64,000 bases of DNA from Clostridium estertheticum subsp. estertheticum (GTDB lineage: Bacteria; Bacillota; Clostridia; Clostridiales; Clostridiaceae), in assembly GCF_001877035.1 (NCBI RefSeq), contig NZ_CP015756.1:2657001-2721000 (forward strand), read 5' to 3'. The notes under the pieces are model-generated. The model made no database searches, had not been told where the DNA came from, and saw nothing but the letters and a program-made list of their open reading frames with translations. The position numbers and the translations under genes were made by a program. Below are positions 26,860 to 34,287 of this stretch, one piece after another. Positions within the stretch are counted from its first letter, which is position 1. Every line of letters starts with the position of its first letter.

Positions 26860-28008
26860 TTAATAAGTAATTCTCTTTTGTATAAGTTCCCTATCTAATT
26901 TTACCTCACTTATAATTTGTGCTATTTTTCCACTAGCATTGCCATCACCATAAGGATTTGTACAATTCTCTAATTGATTCTTAAACCCTTCATCATATAT
27001 CGCTTTTTTGATACCTCTTATAACAGATTCTTTTCCATAAGGAACATCTATTATATTACTAGCTCTTAATCTTCCATCTTGCCTTGAACCTATATTTACT
27101 ACAGGTAACTTGAAACTAGGTGCTTCAATTATACCTGAAGATGAATTTCCTATCATTACCGCAGCTATGTCTAAAAAGCTAAGGTATTCTACTTGACTTA
27201 AATTTCTAAATACTTTTAAAAATGGATATTTAGCTCTGTATTCTTCAATTACCTTTATAATTTCACGTCCTCCATTATCACTGTTAGGGTATGAAACTAT
27301 AGTTTGATAACCGAGCTCTACAACTGCATCAAGTGTTTCTCGTATTTGACATTCTACCATGTCACGCTCTGTAGTTACTGGATGCTGTGTTAGTAAAAAG
27401 ATCTTATCATCTTTTAATTCAAACTTCTTTAGCATTTCACTTCTTGAAATATATTGTGTTTTTTTAATATAATCAAGGCCTGGTGCCCCAACTACATAAA
27501 TATTCTTTTCTTTCTCGCCTAATTTAATTATTCTTTGCTTACTATCCTCATTAGCAGGAAAATGTATATGTGAAAGTTTCGTTATAGCGTGTCTTACAGA
27601 CTCATCTACTGTTCCAGTTACTTCTCCCCCATGAATATGAGCTACAGGTATATTCATATGGATAGCTGCCGTTGCTGCAGCAAGCATTTCTCCCCTATCC
27701 CCTAGTATTAATAAAAGATCTGGTTTTATGCGATCAAAGCTTTGAGCCATGCTTATAATTGAAAGTCCTATTGATTTAGCCATAGAAGCACCAGTATCCG
27801 ACGCTAATATAGTTTCAAACTTATCAGCTATATCAAAACCATCTTTTTCTATTTCATTTACAGTCATCCCATATTCAGGACATAAATGCATTCCACATAC
27901 AATAAGTTTAAGGTCTAAATCTTCATGTTTTTCAATTTCCTTAAGAACATAATAAAATATTCCATAATCGGCTCTCGTACCTGTTATAACTGCTATTTTC
28001 CTTTTCAT
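26860..28008 (-). CDS. legG: Hydrolysing NDP-sugar 2-epimerase, NeuC/LegG-like
   Basis: A 382-residue enzyme that removes the nucleotide and inverts C2, giving the 6-deoxy-diacetamido-mannose precursor for LegI. Motifs are VITGTRADYGIFYYVLKEIE (TRADYG is the NeuC/LegG hallmark), GDRGEMLAAATAA, HIHGGEVTG and VIGNSSSGIIEAPS. The start at 28008 has GGAGGA six bases upstream; the 12-codon longer frame would read through that site. It lies ten codons downstream of legI. It is distinct from the non-hydrolysing WecB gene at 7980-9032. Confidence 0.9.
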   Translation of the reverse strand: MKRKIAVITGTRADYGIFYYVLKEIEKHEDLDLKLIVCGMHLCPEYGMTVNEIEKDGFDIADKFETILASDTGASMAKSIGLSIISMAQSFDRIKPDLLLILGDRGEMLAAATAAIHMNIPVAHIHGGEVTGTVDESVRHAITKLSHIHFPANEDSKQRIIKLGEKEKNIYVVGAPGLDYIKKTQYISRSEMLKKFELKDDKIFLLTQHPVTTERDMVECQIRETLDAVVELGYQTIVSYPNSDNGGREIIKVIEEYRAKYPFLKVFRNLSQVEYLSFLDIAAVMIGNSSSGIIEAPSFKLPVVNIGSRQDGRLRASNIIDVPYGKESVIRGIKKAIYDEGFKNQLENCTNPYGDGNASGKIAQIISEVKLDRELIQKRITY

Positions 28009-28054
28009 ATTTTTCCTCCTTACAGCACTCTTATGGAATAACAATTATTAATTG

Positions 28055-29098
28055 TCATTCTATAATATTTAAAGTTATTTGTTCATCCACTTTTATATCT
28101 CTGTTAGTTTTTTTCCCAACAATATCCACATAAAATTTAGGTGAAAGTCCAGTACCTGGTCTTTTGTAATCTAAGTCCATTATGGTTATAATCTGCCCTT
28201 TCTTTATACACCTAGATGCAACAATACTTTTTCTTGCGGCCTTAATTGTATCTACCTCACTTGGGTTATACCTCTTAATGCCATTTCCAAGTGCCATTTC
28301 CACATCCCTAATTGCTTGAACCATATCCTTTAGTTCCGCAGGATTTAATGAAGCTTTGTGATCTGGTCCCTGCATATTTTTATCTAGTGTAAAATGCTTT
28401 TCGATTATATCAGCTCCGATAGCTGTTGCAGCTATTGGTACTGTTATCCCTTTCGTATGATCAGAATATCCGCCTACAACTTTAAAAGCATTTTTTATAG
28501 TATTCATAGCATTTAAGTTAACACTTTGTAATTTAGCTGGATAATTTGAAGTACAATGGAGCACAGCAACCTCACTATTTCCTAAACAATAAATTGCATT
28601 TAATGCTTCTTCAATTTCTGAAATATTTGCCATTCCAGAAGATAATATTATAGGTTTATTAAATTTTGCTATATGTTCTAAAAGAGGAATATTAGTTAAA
28701 TCTCCTGAACTAATTTTAAAAGCCGGCATTCCTATAGACTCTAAAAAATCTGCACTTTCAAAATCAAAAGGAGTAGATAAAAACATAATCTCCTTATAAT
28801 TACAATATTCTTTGATTTTTATAAAACTTTCTTGTGATAGTTCTAGTTGCTTTAACATGTTAAACTGTGAGGAAGTATGCCCAATATTGTTTTTTTGATA
28901 ATCAGCCATATCCGCATATCCAGTAACTAATTTTTCTGTTTTAAATGTCTGAAATTTTATTGCATCAACACCCGAAATTACAGCTTTATCTACCAGTTGT
29001 TTTGCTATATTAATGTCTCCATTATGATTCACCCCAGCCTCTGCTATAATAAACGTTCGGTTTCCATCACCTATAACTTTATTTTCTATCTTAAACAT
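28055..29098 (-). CDS. legI: N,N'-diacetyllegionaminate synthase (NeuB family)
   Basis: A 347-residue NeuB-family enzyme condensing the mannose-type precursor with phosphoenolpyruvate. The TIM barrel has EAGVNHNGDINIAKQLVD, DAIKFQTFKTEKL, FKISSGDLTN, LHCTSNYPA and GGYSDHTKGI with HFTLDKNMQGPDHKASL. The C-terminal 60 residues are the SAF (antifreeze-like) domain, RKSIVASRCIKKGQIIT. The combination with legB, legC and ptmE makes legionaminate the likely product. AAGGAGAG precedes the ATG. Confidence 0.88.
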   Translation of the reverse strand: MFKIENKVIGDGNRTFIIAEAGVNHNGDINIAKQLVDKAVISGVDAIKFQTFKTEKLVTGYADMADYQKNNIGHTSSQFNMLKQLELSQESFIKIKEYCNYKEIMFLSTPFDFESADFLESIGMPAFKISSGDLTNIPLLEHIAKFNKPIILSSGMANISEIEEALNAIYCLGNSEVAVLHCTSNYPAKLQSVNLNAMNTIKNAFKVVGGYSDHTKGITVPIAATAIGADIIEKHFTLDKNMQGPDHKASLNPAELKDMVQAIRDVEMALGNGIKRYNPSEVDTIKAARKSIVASRCIKKGQIITIMDLDYKRPGTGLSPKFYVDIVGKKTNRDIKVDEQITLNIIE

Positions 29099-29121
29099 AT
29101 ATACTCTCCTTTATAATAAGT

Positions 29122-29151
29122 TTACTAGTCATGTGTCGAGCATTGTGTCAA
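29122..29151 (-). promoter_or_regulatory. Possible promoter ahead of legI
   Basis: On the minus strand TTGACA (29151-29146) and TAGTAA (29127-29122) are 18 bases apart, directly upstream of the legI ribosome site in the 196-base gap. The -35 is perfect, the -10 is poor, so support is moderate. Confidence 0.4.
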
Positions 29152-29294
29152 TATTTATAGAATTTTCATTGTCCATTGCATAAGGAACTTTAATTTCATA
29201 AGCAAACTTTTGGGGTTTATAACATTATTATTTGAATTCGTTTATAATTCACCATTAAATATGTTAAAAGTATACAAGTGCGATATCCTTAGAT

Positions 29295-30287
29295 TTATTC
29301 CCTTCTAAGTATGATTTTCCCATACTTTCTTATATCATCTTTCAAATTTAGAATAATTGAATTATTTTTACTTATTCTGAAATATTGTTTTTGAAGCGCT
29401 CCAAAAGATCTAAACATACTTTCTATTTGAGGAACTACTGAACCCTCAAAATCAAATTTATCAGTAAATTTTGCTGAATATTTTATAGCTTCAAAAATGT
29501 TTAAATACATAGCTCCACTACTTCTAAATTCCGGATCAGCACCACCTAATAAGTAATATGCAGAGTTCTTATCATATACAAGATATAATGCTGCATGAAG
29601 GTTATTTTGTGAATCTACTGTAAAAAACATCTTTCTTGATTTATTTTTATTTATTACTTTATCAAAGTCACTAAACCAATTAAAATCAAAAGGTACAGGC
29701 ATATTTTGCCTTTCAAAAGTTTTTTCCAGCATACTATACATATCAGTAAGTGTCAAACTATCAATCACTTTTAAATTAAGACCCATAGACTTCGTAATAA
29801 CAGACTTAGTGCTATCTGAGAATGCACCTCTGACTTTTTCAATATCTTGGATACCTTCTATTACATAAGTGTATGTAGTTTGCTCTTTATACCCTTTCCA
29901 CATAAAGGGCATCCAATTAGTAAAATTATAGTGAAATTTACAATCAAAAAACTTTAATTTAGGAATATTATTTACAAATTCCATTGTTATATCTTTTTCT
30001 TTCGAAATTTTCTTCACATATTTCATTTGAGAAAAATCATTAAAAATTATACCGAGTGTTTGAGTCAGCTTTGGCATCGAAACATAACCCTTATTAGTTT
30101 CAGTTATAGGCATACCTGCTACTAATCTGTTGCCCTTATCAAAACACCCTAATATTTTATAATATGATCCTACCGCATCAAGCCAAAATGTTTTAGCAAA
30201 TATGCTACCTTGCGGAGATTTATCTACAAACTCATTCCACAGTTCATACTCATTTTTTTCTAGATTTCTAAAATTATAATTTCCCAT
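29295..30287 (-). CDS. FemAB/GNAT-like acyl- or aminoacyl-transferase
   Basis: A 330-residue protein with a FemAB-like double-GNAT layout. The N-terminal part has WNEFVDKSPQGSIFAKTFWL and a conserved PITETNKGYVSMPKLTQTLG. The C-terminal part has AALYLVYDKNSAYYLLGGAD, GAMYLNIFEAIKYSA and DFEGSVVPQIESMFRSFGA. Family members transfer amino acids from tRNA to peptidoglycan or acyl groups to amino sugars. In this locus an N-acyl modification of an amino sugar is plausible, not shown. It follows the beta-helix acyltransferase gene by 11 bases. Confidence 0.7.
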   Translation of the reverse strand: MGNYNFRNLEKNEYELWNEFVDKSPQGSIFAKTFWLDAVGSYYKILGCFDKGNRLVAGMPITETNKGYVSMPKLTQTLGIIFNDFSQMKYVKKISKEKDITMEFVNNIPKLKFFDCKFHYNFTNWMPFMWKGYKEQTTYTYVIEGIQDIEKVRGAFSDSTKSVITKSMGLNLKVIDSLTLTDMYSMLEKTFERQNMPVPFDFNWFSDFDKVINKNKSRKMFFTVDSQNNLHAALYLVYDKNSAYYLLGGADPEFRSSGAMYLNIFEAIKYSAKFTDKFDFEGSVVPQIESMFRSFGALQKQYFRISKNNSIILNLKDDIRKYGKIILRRE

Positions 30288-30298
30288 TTTTACTTCCT

Positions 30299-31039
30299 TT
30301 ATTGATTCTTGAGCAATTGATTTTCTGGTACGTCACGCATTACCTTAGCTGGATTACCCACTACAATAACACCTTCTTCAACATCTTTTGTAACTACACT
30401 ACCAGCTGCTACAAAACCATCTTCATGTATAGTAATACCTGGTAAAATAACGGCTCCTGCTCCTATTCTTCCACCATTTTTTATAGTTACACCTTTAAAT
30501 TTACCAAATCTTTCTTTAGAACGTGCTGCATAATTATCATTAGATGTTGTTACGCAAGGTGCAATAAACACATAATCTCCAACTAATGAATATGCTGTTA
30601 TATATACATTAGTTTGTATTTTGCAATTAGATCCAATCTTGCAGAAATTTTCAATAGTAGTTCCACGGCCTATAATTGTCTTTGAACCCACTGTTACATT
30701 TTCTCTTATTACAGCAGTATCAGCAATTAGTGTTTTAGTTCCAACTTCGCATCCACAATAAATGATTACACCTGCCCCTATAAGGCATCCTTCATTAATT
30801 TTAGCTGGTAGCAATTTTTCTTCACTTTTAAATATGCTGTTTACAGATCTCATAGGCTGTTTTCCTATTACTGTATTATCATCTATTCTAACATTATCTC
30901 CTACAATAGTTCCTTCATGGATAACTACATTACTTCCTATAACACAATTATCACCTATTACTACCTCATTATCTATTACTACAAAATGTCCCATTGTTAT
31001 ATTTTTGCCCAATTTACTTTTATCTGAAACATACTTCAT
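30299..31039 (-). CDS. Left-handed beta-helix acyltransferase (WbpD/WlbB-like role possible)
   Basis: A 246-residue protein made almost wholly of hexapeptide repeats (GKNITMGHFVVIDNEVVIGD, GSNVVIHEG, GAGVIIYCG, GRGTTIENF). It ends in GAGAVILPG and GNPAKVMRDVPENQL, typical of acetyl- or acyl-CoA-dependent sugar acyltransferases. It directly follows a WlbA/WbpB-type dehydrogenase and the WbpA-type gene, the order seen in 2,3-diacetamido-uronic acid pathways, where WbpD/WlbB acetylates the 3-amino group. It is longer than usual for WlbB (about 190 residues), so the match is tentative. Confidence 0.75.
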   Translation of the reverse strand: MKYVSDKSKLGKNITMGHFVVIDNEVVIGDNCVIGSNVVIHEGTIVGDNVRIDDNTVIGKQPMRSVNSIFKSEEKLLPAKINEGCLIGAGVIIYCGCEVGTKTLIADTAVIRENVTVGSKTIIGRGTTIENFCKIGSNCKIQTNVYITAYSLVGDYVFIAPCVTTSNDNYAARSKERFGKFKGVTIKNGGRIGAGAVILPGITIHEDGFVAAGSVVTKDVEEGVIVVGNPAKVMRDVPENQLLKNQ

Positions 31040-31073
31040 GAAAATAACCCCTTTTCATATAATATCTTTATAA

Positions 31074-32162
31074 CTATTTTTTCATTTGCATTGTTGAGAA
31101 TTCACCCATTGGGAATTTAACTGGAAGTCCTGTTAGTCTTGATTTATAAGCTGCAAGTATTATAGACATACCTTTTTTTCCTTCTACTCCATTTATGAGC
31201 GGTTGTCTATTTGTATTTATAGCATCTATCATATCTTTAAACAATGGCGTATGTCCAAACCCATATACTGAATCTGGGTCTCCCTTTTGCTGTTTTAATA
31301 TTTCTTCCTCAGTATCCTTATTATCAGCAAATCTCCAAGTTTCAATTGCGTTAACTGCAATACCGCCAATAGCTACTGTACCATTTTCACCAAATATGCT
31401 TAATGTTTCTTCTAAATTTTTAGGATATACACAAGCTGAACCTTCAACTACACCTATAGCTCCATTTTTAAATCTAATAATTATTGCTCCAAAATCTTCT
31501 GCTTCTATATCTCTTAAAAATGTTCCACACTGTGCATAAACAGTATCTATGTCTCCGCCCATCATCCATTGTAATAAATCAATATTATGAATACATTGGT
31601 TCATTAAAGTACCACCATCAAGTTCCCAAGTTCCTCTCCACGGTGCTTGGGTGTAATATCCCATATTCCTATTCCATAGGATTCTTGCTGTTCCATTAAC
31701 TAATTTCCCAAATCTATTCTCCTCAACTGCAGCTCTTAGTTTTTGTATTGGCTCATTAAATCTGTTTTGATGACTAACACAAAGCTTAACATTATTTTTA
31801 TTTGCACATTCAATCATTCTGTCAGCATCTTGAGTAGATAAAGCCATTGGTTTTTCTACAAGTGCATGTTTCCCTTTATTCATGCAATATATAGCTATTT
31901 CTGGATGATATCCACTTTCAGTAGCAATTGAAACCATATCAATATCCACTTTTTCAAGCATTTCTTTGTAATCCTTATAAACTTTAACATCTACATTGTT
32001 ACCTATTTTTTTTATATATTCATCTTTTTTGGCGCTAGCATTATCTTCTACCACGTCACAAACCGCTACAAGTTCAATTTCATCCTTATTTTGAATTATG
32101 GCCTCTACATGTTTATATGATATTCTTCCGCATCCTATTATTGCCATACGTATTTTTTTCAT
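31074..32162 (-). CDS. Gfo/Idh/MocA oxidoreductase, WlbA/WbpB-like
   Basis: A 362-residue NAD-dependent dehydrogenase with IIGCGRISYKHVEAI, VEKPMALS (EKP motif), and WRGTWELDGGTLMNQCIHNI continuing DLLQWMMGG. That last segment closely resembles WlbA/WbpB, which oxidises C3 of UDP-GlcNAcA to the 3-keto sugar. The WbpA-type gene immediately upstream would supply that substrate. The aminotransferase expected for the next step (WbpE/WlbC) is not found beside it. AAGGAGGA precedes the ATG. Confidence 0.82.
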   Translation of the reverse strand: MKKIRMAIIGCGRISYKHVEAIIQNKDEIELVAVCDVVEDNASAKKDEYIKKIGNNVDVKVYKDYKEMLEKVDIDMVSIATESGYHPEIAIYCMNKGKHALVEKPMALSTQDADRMIECANKNNVKLCVSHQNRFNEPIQKLRAAVEENRFGKLVNGTARILWNRNMGYYTQAPWRGTWELDGGTLMNQCIHNIDLLQWMMGGDIDTVYAQCGTFLRDIEAEDFGAIIIRFKNGAIGVVEGSACVYPKNLEETLSIFGENGTVAIGGIAVNAIETWRFADNKDTEEEILKQQKGDPDSVYGFGHTPLFKDMIDAINTNRQPLINGVEGKKGMSIILAAYKSRLTGLPVKFPMGEFSTMQMKK

Positions 32163-32275
32163 TTAAAATCCTCCTTGTAATGTCCCTTAAAACATAACAT
32201 CTTTGGATAGTTGTTCTAAGGGATTCCTTACTACTTATATTTATTTGTTAATAAAATAGTGATTTTTATAATTTT

Positions 32276-32316
32276 GGCATGCAATATTATAAAATAGTTT
32301 ACAATGCTTGCATGCC
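32276..32316. repeat. 9-bp inverted repeat between wbpA-like and wlbA-like genes
   Basis: GGCATGCAA (32276-32284) and TTGCATGCC (32308-32316) are perfect complements around 23 bases. No T-run follows on the minus strand, so it is not a convincing terminator. Confidence 0.45.
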
Positions 32317-32359
32317 ATATTTGTTATATTAAATAATCATTTTGGGTACTGAAATGTCG

Positions 32360-33676
32360 TTAAAGTTTGTTTATCTTTTCTCTGTTATTTACAACATGTT
32401 TTGTAGCATTTCTAGTATCATATAATAAAGTAGCTTCTGCTACAATTCTTTCATAATCATAACTACTGTGATCTGTTGTTATGATCACTATATCTGCACT
32501 TTTTATTTCATCTTCCCAATTTACAGTTACGTATTCTTTGCCGTTATGTGTGAACGCAGGTATAAATGGATCATTTATAATGATGTCAGCACCATTCTTT
32601 TCTAACTGTTCTATAACCTTTAGTGTTGGTGATTCGCGCATATCATCTATATCTTTCTTATAAGCAGCACCCATAAGAAGCACTTTTGCTCCGTTTAAAG
32701 CTTTTTTCTGACCATTTAAAAGTTTCATAACATTTTCTAAAACAAATTCAGGCATATAATCGTTAATTATACCTGATGCTTCTATTAATTTTGTATGATA
32801 ATCAAATTCTTTTGCCTTCCACTCAAGGTAGAACGGATCAAGAGGTATACAATGTCCACCAAGTCCTGGACCTGGGTAGAATGGCATAAACCCATAAGGT
32901 TTAGTTTTAGCTGCATCTATTACTTCCCATATATCTATATTCATTCTTTTACATAAAATAGCCATTTCATTAGCTAAGGCTATATTTACATTTCTAAAAG
33001 TATTTTCAAGTATTTTTTCCATTTCAGCTACTGCTGGTGAAGACACTTCTAATATATCTCCCTCAAGCACACTTCTGTATAACATCCCAGCTACTTCTGT
33101 ACAATCTTTCGTACATCCTCCGACTACCTTAGGAGTGTTTTTTGTGTTGAATTGTTTATTTCCTGGATCAATTCTCTCTGGAGAAAACGCTAAGAAAAAG
33201 TCAACTCCACATTTAAGTCCTGATTCTTCAAGTATTGGTTTAAGCACTTCTTCTGTTGTTCCTGGGTATGTAGTACTTTCAAGTACTACGAGCATCCCCC
33301 TATGTAAGTACTTAGCTACACTTTTAGTTGATTCAACTACATATGATAAATCTGGTTGTTTGTATAAATCAAGCGGTGTAGGAACTGCTATACATACTGT
33401 ATCAACATCCTTAACAAAGCTAAAATCTGTAGTAGCTTTAAGTTTTCCTGTCTTTACCAACATTTTTAAATCTTCATCTACAATATCACCAATATAATTA
33501 CGTCCCTCATTTACCATTTGAACCTTTTTATCTTGAACATCAAACCCTATTACTTCATATCCTACCTTAGCCTTCTCTACAGCTAGTGGCAATCCCACAT
33601 AGCCAAGTCCAACTACACCAAGTCTAGCTGTTTTGTTTTTTAATTTTAATAATAATTCATCTTTTAATTCAAACAT
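32360..33676 (-). CDS. UDP-sugar 6-dehydrogenase, WbpA/UDP-GlcNAc type
   Basis: A 438-residue nucleotide-sugar dehydrogenase making a UDP-uronic acid with two NAD+. The N-terminal Rossmann motif is LGVVGLGYVGLPLAVEKA. The middle has VAVPTPLDLYKQPDLSYV, ESTTYPGTTEE, FSPERIDPGN and GPGLGGHCIPLDPFYLEWKA (the catalytic Cys is in GGHCIP). The C-terminal domain has GAAYKKDIDDMRESP. The PTPL, ERIDPGN and GHCIPLDPFYL details favour the UDP-GlcNAc dehydrogenase WbpA over UDP-glucose enzymes. GGAGGT precedes the ATG. First gene of the minus-strand polysaccharide run. Confidence 0.88.
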   Translation of the reverse strand: MFELKDELLLKLKNKTARLGVVGLGYVGLPLAVEKAKVGYEVIGFDVQDKKVQMVNEGRNYIGDIVDEDLKMLVKTGKLKATTDFSFVKDVDTVCIAVPTPLDLYKQPDLSYVVESTKSVAKYLHRGMLVVLESTTYPGTTEEVLKPILEESGLKCGVDFFLAFSPERIDPGNKQFNTKNTPKVVGGCTKDCTEVAGMLYRSVLEGDILEVSSPAVAEMEKILENTFRNVNIALANEMAILCKRMNIDIWEVIDAAKTKPYGFMPFYPGPGLGGHCIPLDPFYLEWKAKEFDYHTKLIEASGIINDYMPEFVLENVMKLLNGQKKALNGAKVLLMGAAYKKDIDDMRESPTLKVIEQLEKNGADIIINDPFIPAFTHNGKEYVTVNWEDEIKSADIVIITTDHSSYDYERIVAEATLLYDTRNATKHVVNNREKINKL

Positions 33677-34287
33677 TTTATTACCTCCTATAACCTTAAA
33701 GGTCTAATTAAATACATTTACTATCCTATTGCTCGTTCTTTTATAAGCTGGAATCTTTTCTTCCATTAAAGATAATATGTACAGTAAAGGGGAATCTATA
33801 GTAATCAATGTAAACTAAGATATGGCTATCTAAATAGCTATAAATTACAAACACTATATTCGCTAAAGACATTTAATTTATAATATAATTCTTCTATTCA
33901 AGCATATTTCAAACTAATTTAAATATTTTATTAAAATCCATTCCTTAATCATTTTACATCATTTCTAAAATTATTCAAGTTTTTTATACTTTTATTATTG
34001 TATATCTAAGCACATGTTATTATATACTAAATCATTCTTTTTGTATAATTTAAAGGAATATATTAACCATTTATTTATAATTTCTTATGAATTATGCGTT
34101 TTCTTTTAATGAGTTTCGTAAATTGAACTCTATATCCTCAGTACTTGACAATATAATCCACTTTAATTAATATAGATAGTAAACTAAGCATAAAAAAGAT
34201 GACCTCTGCTTATTACAGAAATCATTTCCTTAACTCATAACTAACTGTTCAATTAATGCTTTAGTAAGTATATTTTCACTAACTATC
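33677..34287. other. 611-base gene-free region with terminator and promoter elements
   Basis: No ORF with family similarity was found on either strand. On the minus strand it holds the fkbH-like terminator (34193-34225), a weak promoter TTGAAT/TAAAAT (33978-33951, 16-base spacer) that could start the long polysaccharide transcript, and a small palindrome GCTAT...ATAGC near 33823-33838. If that promoter is used, the leader to the wbpA-like gene is about 260 bases with no riboswitch pattern that I recognise. Confidence 0.5.
34193..34225 (-). terminator. Rho-independent terminator after the FkbH-like gene
   Basis: On the minus strand ATGATTTCTG (34225-34216) pairs with CAGAGGTCAT (34208-34199) as a continuous 10-bp stem including two G-U pairs. 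It has a 7-nt loop and is followed by CTTTTTTA. It lies about 60 bases after the stop codon of the 34288-36150 gene. Confidence 0.75.

Noticed and set aside
33677-33950. Riboswitch in the long leader of the wbpA-like gene
   Set aside because: No conserved core of a known riboswitch class could be recognised and the sequence is low-complexity AT-rich.
34145-34173. Plus-strand promoter TTGACA-17-TAATAT that might start a small RNA
   Set aside because: Box match is good but nothing coding or structured on the plus strand follows except the minus-strand fkbH terminator. A chance match in AT-rich DNA is more likely.
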